A stretch of 64,000 nt of DNA from JBLMXQ01 sp050257855 (GTDB taxonomy: Bacteria > Acidobacteriota > Vicinamibacteria > Vicinamibacterales > CAVVIG01), in the NCBI GenBank assembly GCA_050257855.1, contig JBLMXQ010000018.1:1-64000 (forward strand), written 5' to 3'. Positions within the stretch are counted from its first letter, which is position 1. The number at the start of each line of letters is the position of its first letter. A program made the translations under genes and the position numbers. The notes beneath the pieces were generated by a model. The model worked only from the letters and a program-made list of their open reading frames with translations, was not told the DNA's origin and did no database searches. Shown piece by piece: positions 7,049 to 15,091 of this stretch.

Positions 7049-9015
7049 AGCTCCCAACGCCCCTTCCGATCGCGCTCGGTCGATTCAAGCAGCTGCCGCA
7101 GCGTACGAACGAAGTCTGGCAAGGTGGGTTCGTGAAGCTGCCGGTATGGATCGACAACGCGCGCGACCCTGCCGGCCGGCCTTACCGGCCCACCGGTGTG
7201 CTGTGGGTCAGCCTGCGTACCGGGCTCCTGCACATGGCGTTGCCGGACGAAGACGCTGCTGCCACTCCGGAGTTGGCGCTGCAAGCCTTGATCGAATTCG
7301 GCCTGAAGGAATCGAAACGCCTCGACGGCCGGCCGTCTGTGATCGAGGTTCGAGATGCGCAACTGCGGGACGCGCTCGGCGAGAGGCTCGCAGCGCTGAA
7401 GACGTCGGTCCGACAGATCGAAGCGTTGCCGGCAGTCGCCGAGGCGCTTCGGAGCCTCGAGGCTGCCGCCGGTAGCGGCGAGCGACCCGCAGGCCTGCTC
7501 GAGGGCGCCGGCGTCACCGTCGACCAGGTGAGGGCGTTTGCGGACGCGGCGGCCACGTTCTATCGCGCGGCGCCATGGCGACACTTGACGAACGAAGACT
7601 TGATCGTCGTGAAGGCGCCACGGATCCCGAAAGGCATGCGCCATGTCAGCGTGCTCGGTCACGGCGGCGAAGAATTCGGCATTGCCTTCTTCGACTCGCG
7701 CGCGGCATTCGAACGCATCTACTCACGCGCCGACGCCTTTCTGCCGGCGCGCGCAGTCGGTGTCACCTACGGGCCCCTTCATGACCTGCCATTCGCGGAT
7801 GTCGACGCGTGGGAGGAACTCGGCCTCCCCGTTGCCGATCCTCACGCGTACCCGCTGGCCGCCGATCTGGCGCCTAACACGATGCGGCGGTTCGACACGA
7901 CTGAGCTTCGTACATCTGAGGCGGTGCTCCGGGCGCTCGCCGATACGACCGAAGACGAGTTGGACTCCGGATCATGGCGCAAGGTGGCGAATACAATTGG
8001 TGGCGCGATCGAGGTAGAGCTGACATTGCCGTTCTTGCTCGAAACGGAGCGAAAGCATCGCAGCGGTCCGACGCTGGCCGTTATGCAGCGGCTGGCGGAG
8101 CACACCAGCGGCCGTCTCGCGCGCCTGTTCGAGAATCAAGCCTTCGAGAGCCTGGACGAAGCGAATGCGGCAATCGAACGGGCCCAAGCGGATGGCGTCC
8201 TCGACGGGAACGCCGAGGAGGCGGCTAGGCGACCGTTGAACGCGCTGGAACAGGCGCAGGAGATCGCGTACGACGCCATGGAGGCGACGGGCCGCCTGCG
8301 AATCAAACTGGCACGGCGAGCGCTTGCCGTGTCGCCGGACTGCGCGGACGCCTGTGTGATCCTGGGCGACGCAGCCGCCACCGCGGAAGAAGCAAGGGAC
8401 TGGTATCAGCGCGGCGTCGAAGCTGGCGCACGCGCGCTCGGGCCCGAGAAGTTCGCCGAGTTCGCGGGCAGCTTCTGGAGTCATCTCGAAACGCGGCCCT
8501 ACATGCGCGCGGGCGTCGCGCTCGCGCAGGCACTTCGTGATCTCGGGCAGTACGAAGACGCACTCAATCGATTCAGAGAACTGCTTCGGCTCAACCCCGA
8601 CGATAACCAGGGGGTGCGCTATCTCCTCTTGCCCGCATTGTTCGAACGGCAGAGGAGCGCCGAGGTCGACGAACTCTTGCGTCACTACGATGGCGACATG
8701 CAGGCGATGTGGCCGTACGCGCAAGCGCTCCGCACCTTTCAGGCGGAAGGCGATACGGAGCGCGCCCGGGACGTGCTCGCAACCGCTGTGCGGGCGAATC
8801 CGCACGTCGTCGGCTATTTGCTCGATTCCGAGGCGATTCCCCAAATCGCACCACCCCACTTTGCACTCGGCAGTCGAGACGAGGCTGCCTTCGTTGCCGA
8901 GCATCTTGCGGCGGCATTTGACGCGTCACCAGGAGCGCACGCCTGGATTCGACGAGGCGCTCGGGACCGGCGTGGCGCACGCGGTCGGCGACCGAAGCGT
9001 TCCCACACGCGGTGA
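7045..9015 (+). CDS. Large TPR (ST7-like) protein coupled to the toxin-antitoxin pair
   Basis: 656 residues with no signal peptide. Residues ~1-330 form an N-terminal region of two similar-looking alpha/beta modules (VLWVSLRTGLLHMAL, then GITYGPLHDLPFADVDAWEELGL) like uncharacterised DUF6930/DUF7309-type proteins. Residues ~420-640 are an ST7/TPR-like helical repeat (ARRALAVSPDCADACVILG and ALRDLGQYEDALNRFRELL). The last ~20 residues are an Arg-rich tail that looks like run-on out of the conserved part. The ATG overlaps the toxin stop, so it is co-translated with the module. A chaperone, inhibitor or effector role is possible but only inferred; it may also be passive island cargo. Confidence 0.75.
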   Translation: MKLPTPLPIALGRFKQLPQRTNEVWQGGFVKLPVWIDNARDPAGRPYRPTGVLWVSLRTGLLHMALPDEDAAATPELALQALIEFGLKESKRLDGRPSVIEVRDAQLRDALGERLAALKTSVRQIEALPAVAEALRSLEAAAGSGERPAGLLEGAGVTVDQVRAFADAAATFYRAAPWRHLTNEDLIVVKAPRIPKGMRHVSVLGHGGEEFGIAFFDSRAAFERIYSRADAFLPARAVGVTYGPLHDLPFADVDAWEELGLPVADPHAYPLAADLAPNTMRRFDTTELRTSEAVLRALADTTEDELDSGSWRKVANTIGGAIEVELTLPFLLETERKHRSGPTLAVMQRLAEHTSGRLARLFENQAFESLDEANAAIERAQADGVLDGNAEEAARRPLNALEQAQEIAYDAMEATGRLRIKLARRALAVSPDCADACVILGDAAATAEEARDWYQRGVEAGARALGPEKFAEFAGSFWSHLETRPYMRAGVALAQALRDLGQYEDALNRFRELLRLNPDDNQGVRYLLLPALFERQRSAEVDELLRHYDGDMQAMWPYAQALRTFQAEGDTERARDVLATAVRANPHVVGYLLDSEAIPQIAPPHFALGSRDEAAFVAEHLAAAFDASPGAHAWIRRGARDRRGARGRRPKRSHTR

Positions 9016-9324
9016 TCGGTGCGGGGCGCACAGCGACAGTTCCCAACCCGAACCGAAGCGCTCTGGCGCGATGGGACAGCGCTCCGGCTGTTGATCGAGG
9101 GGAGAGAACGGCCCGCTCGAGGCCGTTGAACCCATCGGCTGAGCGGGCGGTAAACGCAAGAGCGACTACCACGGTCTCTAGAATGTCTCCACGACCGGGG
9201 CAAAATCATGAAGACGCCGGTGGACAGGAGGGAACGAATCGGACGACGCGGGTGTGTGTGATTGAGGCGCTTAGAACCAGAAGTTACGCGCCATCACCAT
9301 CTTAGAAACAAGGCCTGTTCCGAT

Positions 9325-9348
9325 TTCGAATCCCTGCCTCCCAGCCAA
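9325..9348 (+). repeat. attR-like duplicate of the tRNA-Gln 3' end
   Basis: Identical over 24 bases to 4254-4277, including the acceptor half and CCA. The rest of the tRNA is absent, so this is a junction scar and not a gene. It lies in the 454-base gap 9016-9469, which otherwise shows nothing recognisable. Confidence 0.75.
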
Positions 9349-9469
9349 GCTCATCAGTACCAAGCCCAAGGTCCAATCGTCCCGAGCGCGTATAACATGC
9401 ACGTTTCGTCATGCGCCGATTTGCGGAGTCGTCGCTCCGCGTTCGGCGCTCGACCGACCGCGGAGGCGC

Positions 9470-10348
9470 ATGAAGCGGGCTGTTCCGACTCTGATCTTCA
9501 TATCGCTTACCATCTCGCCGTGGCCGATCGCCATCCCGTTCTCGCAGTCCGCGAAGACTCCATCTCGGGTTTCCTTCATTCGTTCGAGGGACGGAGCACG
9601 CATCGCGGTCGAATGCGCGGGAGCAGGCCCGAGTCTCCTGATTGTTCACGGAGGCACCGGAGACCGCACGCGTTGGACGCCACTGCTCCCGCTGTTTGCG
9701 TCGCACTTCACTGTCTGTGCAATGGATCGCCGCGGCCACGGCCAAAGCGAACCCGGTCCGGACTATAGCTTGACGAAAGAATTCGAGGACGTCGCGGCCG
9801 TCGCGAATTCTCGACCGGGGCCCGTGTTCGTCCTGGGCCATTCGATTGGGGGGCTGTGCGCGCTCGAAGCCGCGTTTCTCACCAACAAGATTTCAAAGCT
9901 GGTTCTTTACGAACCACCGTTACAGGATCTTGATCACACCGCCGTCGCCGACCGAATGGAAGAAATGATCCGCGCCGGCAATCGTGAGCAGGCATTGGTG
10001 ACCTTCCTGCGGGAAATCGTGATGCTCTCCCCGGCTGAAATCGCCGCGATGAAACGTCAGGCATCGTGGCCTGATCGCGTCTCTGACATTGACGCACAAA
10101 TCCGTGAGATTCGAGCGGTCAATAAGTACCGCTTTGAGGCAAAGCGGATGAGGACCTTACAGGCGCCAACTTTGCTCCTTACCGGAAGCAAAACCGCTTC
10201 GCCACAACTGAAGCAGGCCATCAATTCATTGATGGATACCTTGCCCCGCCGGACTCTCGTCGTGTTCGAAGGGCAGGAACACAACGCGATGGATCAGATA
10301 CCGCAGCAGTTCGCCGAGACGGTGACGAAGTTTCTCCTTGCCGAGTAA
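9470..10348 (+). CDS. Secreted alpha/beta hydrolase
   Basis: 292 residues with a hydrophobic N-terminus (residues ~5-25, an export signal). The fold motifs are the oxyanion HGG at 60-62, DRRGHGQS at 86-93, the nucleophile elbow GHSIGG with Ser125, and a late His in GQEHNAMD near residue 270. The acid is probably the Asp/Ser region before LLLTGSK. The substrate is unknown; such proteins include esterases and haloperoxidase-like hydrolases. Base composition looks less GC-rich than in the flanking core genes, consistent with arrival by transfer. It lies just outside the attR-like repeat. Confidence 0.85.
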   Translation: MKRAVPTLIFISLTISPWPIAIPFSQSAKTPSRVSFIRSRDGARIAVECAGAGPSLLIVHGGTGDRTRWTPLLPLFASHFTVCAMDRRGHGQSEPGPDYSLTKEFEDVAAVANSRPGPVFVLGHSIGGLCALEAAFLTNKISKLVLYEPPLQDLDHTAVADRMEEMIRAGNREQALVTFLREIVMLSPAEIAAMKRQASWPDRVSDIDAQIREIRAVNKYRFEAKRMRTLQAPTLLLTGSKTASPQLKQAINSLMDTLPRRTLVVFEGQEHNAMDQIPQQFAETVTKFLLAE

Positions 10349-10807
10349 TCCACTGGTAGACCGCGTCCGCGGTTATCCGCATGCACTGAACAGGGTGTTG
10401 CTGACAGCCAAGATCGACTGGAGACAAGCAGGATCACCGTGCATATTCCGCACTCTTACCGCCGGCGGTCGACGAGCATCGCCGGCATTGCAGGCGCGGG
10501 GCCGTCACCCGGCTTGTTCGAGTACAGGTTCCTCGTCAGTCATTTGGCAGTGGGATCTGCTTTCGGCAGCGCTCGCGTTTCCTGTCGTCAAGTACGGAGT
10601 GTTGGCGTGGTCATATTTCACGAGCTAGCGGGACACGCACGCACCGCGCTCCCATGAAGACAAGGCTCGCCGGCACGGCGTTCGCGATCGGGCTGCTGGT
10701 GGCATCGATCGCGGGTCATCCGGGCGCTGGTCTGGTGGATCGGCGGCACGCTCCCACGAGTCAACGACGTCCGACTCGACACGGTTGGCGTCGAGTGCGA
10801 CGCTCCG

Positions 10808-10955
10808 GCCGCCCTCAATCATCCGCACATCTGCACGCTCCACGACACCGTTCGGCTGTCTGCTCCATGAAATGCTGACGGGCCGTCGTGCGTTCGAGGG
10901 CAAAACGCAGGCGAGCGTCATCGCGGCGATTCTCGAGCGCGAACCAGCATCTCGC
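10808..10955 (+). pseudogene. Fossil of a Ser/Thr protein kinase
   Basis: Two pieces of an Hanks-type kinase lie close together in different frames. The first reads AALNHPHICTLHDT (10808-10849, the subdomain IV region). The second reads FGCLLHEMLTGRRAFEG...AILERE (from 10851, subdomains IX-XI). The catalytic loop and DFG segment, over 100 residues, are missing between them. Acidobacteria carry many such kinases. The 777 bases from 10349 to 11125 hold no intact gene: a short signal-peptide-like start at 10654 and an open frame ending at 11119 are further debris. Confidence 0.7.
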
Positions 10956-11118
10956 CTGACGGGCGGTGGCTCGCATGCGTGGGTTATCACAGATCGATCG
11001 TGACGCCGCATTCATCGATAAAGACGTACTGCCAGGCGTCACGCACATGTTGCGCAGCCAGATGGAATTCGTCGTGCTGCCGGTTCTCGAGTCGCGCGAC
11101 GCCAACGGCTTCGAGTGA

Positions 11119-11643
11119 TCAGCGTGGTTCGAATCCCGAAGACCTCGTTGACGATGCCGACCCGCCGCGTTCCGTGGGCGAGGGGTCATTGCCGATGTCG
11201 GCGATGCATCGCCATTCGCCGTCCGAATCGCGGCGCCAGATGGACACGCCGCGCCCGTGCATTGTTGTGATCGCGCCGCCCGGCCCCGGCATCGTCGTCT
11301 CGTTGCTGCCGCGCAGGTAGGCCATGCCGCCGTTCGGCGAGAAAACGGGATTTTCGGACACCCAGCGGATCGAAAACCCCGGCATCTGCAGCATGCGGGT
11401 CACGTACTTGCGAATCTCGGCTTTACCTGCGTGCGCCGGTTCGCCCGGCTCCATCATCACCGCATCGTCGGCGAAGTACGAGAGGGCCTTCTCGACATCT
11501 TTTCCAGCCGCGGCCGCCGACCACTCGGCGTCGAGGCGCAGCAGTTTCTGGCCTTCGGCCGACGCATTGAAAGACGGCCGCGCACAAGCGGGGATCAGGA
11601 GCAGGGCCAGCGGCAGCCATCGCAACCTGCGGGACGCAATCAT
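11119..11643 (-). CDS. DUF4440/SnoaL-like putative lipoprotein
   Basis: 174 residues. The ATG at 11643 follows AAGGAGG with good spacing and opens a lipoprotein signal (RWLPLALLLIPAC, Cys near residue 20). The mature part is a DUF4440 NTF2-like domain: LDAEWSAAAAGKDVEKALSYFADDAVMMEPG, later IWRRDSDGEWRCIADIGN. This cone-shaped fold serves as ketosteroid-isomerase-like enzyme or binding protein; the activity is unknown. The last ~15 residues, ending SGFEPR, are not family sequence: they are read from the T-arm-like repeat at 11126-11142, so the natural C-terminus was probably replaced at an insertion junction. Confidence 0.82.
   Translation of the reverse strand: MIASRRLRWLPLALLLIPACARPSFNASAEGQKLLRLDAEWSAAAAGKDVEKALSYFADDAVMMEPGEPAHAGKAEIRKYVTRMLQMPGFSIRWVSENPVFSPNGGMAYLRGSNETTMPGPGGAITTMHGRGVSIWRRDSDGEWRCIADIGNDPSPTERGGSASSTRSSGFEPR
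11126..11142 (+). repeat. T-arm-like direct repeat, copy 2
   Basis: Identical to 4421-4437. It overlaps the 3' end of the DUF4440 gene on the other strand and encodes its odd GFEPR tail. Confidence 0.55.
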
Positions 11644-11779
11644 GAGGGCCTCCTTGAACATCGGGTGACTCGGCTCGCATGCGAAGATAGGCCCGCCGGG
11701 CCGGGTGCGCCAAGACGACAAAGGCGGCCGTACGGCACGCGGCCCTCTTTGGCCACCGCCCTGGACGGAGGACTAGAAT

Positions 11780-13399
11780 GTGCGCGTGCCGGCTATCGGG
11801 GGCGATCGGCTCGATTCCTGGAAGGAAATCGCCGCGTATCTCAATCGCGGCGTTCGCACCGTTCGCCGCTGGGAGAAGGACGAAGGCCTGCCCGTCCATC
11901 GGCATGTGCACCGCACGCAGGGCAGCGTGTACGCGTTCAAGTCGGAAATCGAGGCGTGGCGCCAGTCCGCGGCCCGCCGGCCGGCGAAACGTCCGCCCGA
12001 GGCGACGTCGATCGCTGTGCTGCCGTTCGCGAATCTGAGCGCGGATCCCGAGAACGAATACTTCGCCGACGGCCTGACGGACGAAGTCACGGCCGACCTG
12101 TCGACGGTGCGCGCGCTGCGCGTCATCTCACGCACGTCGTCGATGGCCCTCAAGGGCACGACGAAGGATCTCAGGACGATCGCCGGCGATCTTGGCGTGC
12201 GCTATCTGCTGGAGGGCAGCGTGCGCCGCGCAGGCGGTCGGCTGCGGATCACGGCCCAGCTGATCGACGCTGCGACCGACGCGCACCTGTGGGCCGACAA
12301 GTACGACGGCTCCGTCGACGACATTTTTGCGTTCCAATCGACCCTGGCGCGCATGATTGTGAACGCGCTCGAGCTGCGGCTGAGCACCGACGAAGAGCGC
12401 AGGCTGACGCGTCGGCCGATCCCGAACCTCCTGGCGTACGAGTGCTACCTTCGCGCCCGGCACGAAGGCTGGCGCTGGCGACGGGACGCCATCGACCGCG
12501 CCATTCAACTCCTCGAGCAGGGTCTCGCGATCGTCGGGCCTAATGCCTCGCTGTACGCCGCACTCGGCCAGGCGCACCTGCAATACCGCGAAGCTGGCAT
12601 CGACCTCGGAGAGGGGCCGATCAAGAAAGCGGATGAGTGCGCGGCGAAACTGTTCGCGCTCGATTCGCAGTCAGCATCCGCCCTGCAACTGCGCGGCTGG
12701 ATTCACTATTCGCGCGGGGCCATCCAGGACGCGGTCCGCGATCTGCAAGCAGCCCTCGCCGTCGATCCGAACAATGCGGACACGTTGGGATTGCTGAGCA
12801 ACTGCTGCCTGATCTCCGGCAAGGTTACGGCCGGCCGTGCCTACGTGGCGCGGTTGCTGGCGGTCGATCCGCTCACCCCGCTGAATCACTGCATGCCAGG
12901 CTTCGCCGACATCCTGGAAGGGCACTTCGAATCAGTCGAGGCTCCGTACCGTCAGATGTTCGAGATGGATCGCGCCAACCCCATGGCACGGCTCTTTTAC
13001 GTCTGGGTGCTCATCCTGACGAAGCGGACCGACGCAGTCGATCCTATCGTGGAATCGTTTCCACCCGAGGAGCGCGAGACCGTTCCCGCGCGCATCGCAC
13101 TTTTTCTGGCTCGCGCGCTGTCCGGAGACGCCGAGCGCGCCCACCGGGCGGTCACACCGGATATCGAACGCCTTGCGGCAGAGAGCGACATCTTCGCGCG
13201 CCTGCTCGCGCACGGTTACGCTCTAGCCGGCATGCCGGACTGCGCTCTGCACTGGCTCGGTGTCGCCATCGGGCGCGGGTTCATCAACTATCCGTTCCTT
13301 GCGAAGCACGACCCACTCCTGGCGTCGCTTCGCGGTGACCCACGATTTCAGGAGCTCCTCGCGATCACGCGCGAGCGGTGGGTGCGGTTCGAGGCGTAA
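11780..13399 (+). CDS. HTH - FlgO/TolB-like domain - TPR protein
   Basis: 539 residues from a GTG. Residues ~10-65 form an excisionase/MerR-like winged HTH (LDSWKEIAAYLNRGVRTVRRWEKDEGLPVHRH). Residues ~75-205 are the domain usually found behind adenylate cyclases and transcription factors (SIAVLPFANLSADPENEYFADGLTDEV ... LLEGSVRRAGGRLRITAQLIDA). The remainder is a TPR array. This architecture is common in Acidobacteria and is usually annotated as a transcription factor or TPR signalling protein; its targets are unknown. No membrane helix separates the DNA-binding and sensor parts, so it should be cytoplasmic. It stands divergent from the DUF4440 gene. Confidence 0.82.
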   Translation: MRVPAIGGDRLDSWKEIAAYLNRGVRTVRRWEKDEGLPVHRHVHRTQGSVYAFKSEIEAWRQSAARRPAKRPPEATSIAVLPFANLSADPENEYFADGLTDEVTADLSTVRALRVISRTSSMALKGTTKDLRTIAGDLGVRYLLEGSVRRAGGRLRITAQLIDAATDAHLWADKYDGSVDDIFAFQSTLARMIVNALELRLSTDEERRLTRRPIPNLLAYECYLRARHEGWRWRRDAIDRAIQLLEQGLAIVGPNASLYAALGQAHLQYREAGIDLGEGPIKKADECAAKLFALDSQSASALQLRGWIHYSRGAIQDAVRDLQAALAVDPNNADTLGLLSNCCLISGKVTAGRAYVARLLAVDPLTPLNHCMPGFADILEGHFESVEAPYRQMFEMDRANPMARLFYVWVLILTKRTDAVDPIVESFPPEERETVPARIALFLARALSGDAERAHRAVTPDIERLAAESDIFARLLAHGYALAGMPDCALHWLGVAIGRGFINYPFLAKHDPLLASLRGDPRFQELLAITRERWVRFEA

Positions 13400-13538
13400 T
13401 CGCGCGTTCACACCTCGGGAAGGAACACGATTCCGGAACGGTCGTACGCTCGAATTTCTCGGTCGATCATCTCGCCATCGATCCCGGCTAGACTTCACGA
13501 TTGATGTAGGTCTTCCGCGCCTGCGTGGATCTGTTCGA

Positions 13539-13919
13539 ATGAAGCAAAACGCAATCTTGGTCGTCACGTCTCTGCTCTCGATCCTCTTGCTGACGCTTCA
13601 CATTACGGACGACATCGTCCGTGGGATATCGAAGGCCGAGCCCTCGAACATTGCGCTGCTCGTCCTTGCGGTCTTCCTGTACGGGACGCTCGTGCTCGCC
13701 GAACGGCGATCGGGGCACGTCATCATGCTGCTCGTCGGCTTGTTCGCGGCGGCCATGCCCGTCATGCACATGAGGGGGGCACATTACGGCGAGATCGCCA
13801 AGTCCGCCGGCGGCTTCTTCTTCGTCTGGACACTCTGGGCGCTCGGCGGGCTCGGGGGCGTCACCGTCATCCTCTCGGCGCGCGGACTGTGGAGTCTGCG
13901 ACGGGGCCAGCCGCGGTAG
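13539..13919 (+). CDS. Small multi-spanning membrane protein
   Basis: 126 residues with four predicted membrane segments (VTSLLSILLLTLHI, IALLVLAVFLYGTLVL, HVIMLLVGLFAAAMPVM, FFFVWTLWALGGLGGVTVILSA). A His/Asp-containing turn (LHITDDIVRG) follows helix 1 and an HMRGAHYGEIAKS loop lies between helices 3 and 4. I do not recognise a named family. The ATG at 13539 begins the hydrophobic part directly. Single gene, convergent with the lipocalin region. Confidence 0.75.
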   Translation: MKQNAILVVTSLLSILLLTLHITDDIVRGISKAEPSNIALLVLAVFLYGTLVLAERRSGHVIMLLVGLFAAAMPVMHMRGAHYGEIAKSAGGFFFVWTLWALGGLGGVTVILSARGLWSLRRGQPR

Positions 13920-13936
13920 TCGCAACTTCAGGGCCG

Positions 13937-14017
13937 ACTACGCGGCACGGATGAGCCCGTTGCGGAAAATCGTCCCGAACAGCCCGGCCAAATCCAAGTT
14001 CGAATCGCAATCCCAGT
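13937..14017 (+). repeat. Dispersed repeat with T-arm-like end
   Basis: This stretch shares CGTCCCGAACAGCC and flanking bases with 6049-6070 and ends in GTTCGAATCGCAATCCCAG, again reminiscent of a tRNA T-arm. On the minus strand it reads AGLFGTIFRNGLIRAA then stop, like the tail of a lost protein. The whole 13920-14311 gap contains only such debris. Confidence 0.4.
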
Positions 14018-14105
14018 GTCTGAAGACGGCTGCGGCGGTTTCGAACTCCTCCCGCCTGACTTGTCAACGCAACAGAGGAGTCCCTCGCCATCTCAGACCT
14101 AGAAC

Positions 14106-14230
14106 GGGTTGAGGGTTCGCGTGGGCGGACCAGCTCGCGGGAAACCGTCGCGGCAGTCGGTCATGTACTTGCCTCCGAAAACGCCGAGGCGCAGCATCTG
14201 CTTCGACGTGAGCTGCGGGCTCGAACCCGG
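14106..14230 (-). pseudogene. Possible remnant of an uncharacterised gene
   Basis: In one minus-strand frame the sequence reads QMLRLGVFGGKYMTDCRDGF before running to a stop at 14106. The GVFGGKYMTDC motif looks like a conserved stretch of an uncharacterised protein family, from memory only. No start and no upstream continuation is present, so at most it is a fragment. Confidence 0.3.
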
Positions 14231-14311
14231 GGCCGAGGTTCCGCCGACCGGTTCGACACAGAATCGAGACGAGCCGCGCGTTCCGCAAGGTGGCGGCCGA
14301 CATCTTCTGTC

Positions 14312-14944
14312 TCAGGATCCGCCGCCAGACTGCGGCGTCGGCACGAGACGTCCGATGTCGAACCCGTTGTCTCGGGCGGCCGTCCGCGCCGCAGCGACGG
14401 ACTCGTCGTTCAGATGCGGCGTCCGAGCGAGAATCCACAAGTAGTTCCGGTCGGGATCGCCGACGACCGCCCATGAGTAGTCCGGCGCGAGGCCGATGAT
14501 CCAGTAATCTCCCCAGACGATCGGCAGCCACGACAGCCATGCGGGAGCGAACCGCACCTTCAGTCTGGCGAAGGTCTGCGTATCGATGATGCGTGCGACG
14601 CCGCGCGCCTCGGTCTGACCGTCGGCGGTCCGGCACCGGTTCACCACGTCGAGGCGTCCGTCGGGGCGCCGGACGTAGCTGGCGCGCACGTCGCCGAGGC
14701 ACTGACGCTGAAACCGATTGGGGAACCGCGCGATCTCGAACCAGTCGCCCGCATATCGATTCAGATCGACGAAGGGAACCGTCCGAACCGCCGCCGGCGT
14801 CTGCGCCAGCGCGGCGGCCGGCGGCAGCGTCGCCGCGGCGGCGAGAACGACCGCCGCCGCCCATCGGCGTGCGACCCGGGAATGCGCGCGGCCGACGCTG
14901 GCCCGCCCGATTCGATGGCGGTGCGCGAACGACAGGGTGAGCAC
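14312..14944 (-). CDS. Lipocalin (Blc-like)
   Basis: About 210 residues from the GTG at 14944; the open frame runs 45 codons further upstream into foreign sequence. A hydrophobic export segment (RRWAAAVVLAAAATLPPAAALAQ) precedes the domain. Bacterial lipocalin motifs are clear: VPFVDLNRYAGDWFEIARFPNRFQ (the N-terminal GxW), then LKVRFAPAWLSWLPIVWGDYWIIGLAPDYSWAVVGDPDRNYLWILAR, the Blc core. Family members bind lysophospholipids or other hydrophobic ligands in the envelope. No lipobox is seen, so it is probably soluble periplasmic. The start is uncertain because of the rearranged 5' region. Confidence 0.85.
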   Translation of the reverse strand: MLTLSFAHRHRIGRASVGRAHSRVARRWAAAVVLAAAATLPPAAALAQTPAAVRTVPFVDLNRYAGDWFEIARFPNRFQRQCLGDVRASYVRRPDGRLDVVNRCRTADGQTEARGVARIIDTQTFARLKVRFAPAWLSWLPIVWGDYWIIGLAPDYSWAVVGDPDRNYLWILARTPHLNDESVAAARTAARDNGFDIGRLVPTPQSGGGS

Positions 14945-14989
14945 AGGCCGGAGCAGGGCTGCCGCGACACGGTTCAGCGCGCCGTGGCG

Positions 14990-15070
14990 GGAGACCGCGC
15001 AGCCGCCTTCCTCGAGCACTCGAAGAAGGCGGCTGACGTTGTATCCGCTGGCGCCGGTGAGCAGGATCAT
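14990..15070 (-). pseudogene. N-terminal fragment of an NAD(P)-binding epimerase/NmrA-type protein
   Basis: In frame upstream of the lipocalin, the minus strand reads MILLTGASGYNVSRLLRVLE. That is the first strand, glycine motif and helix of a Rossmann-fold SDR/NmrA protein (normally ILLTGATGYVGxRLL). The homology ends after about 28 residues. It is a truncated gene joined to the lipocalin by deletion. Confidence 0.65.
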
Positions 15071-15091
15071 GGCGGCCATGCTCCGATCGTG

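Noticed and set aside
9325..9348. Second tRNA-Gln gene
   Set aside because: Only the 3' 23 bases are present; there is no D-arm, anticodon arm or 5' acceptor strand.
4254..9348. CRISPR array or tandem repeat formed by the T-arm-like repeats
   Set aside because: The copies are kilobases apart, irregularly spaced and tRNA-derived; no array exists in the window.
14064..14864. Minus-strand frame of 266 residues across the lipocalin
   Set aside because: It is out of frame with the lipocalin, made of Arg-rich low-complexity sequence, and shows no family features.
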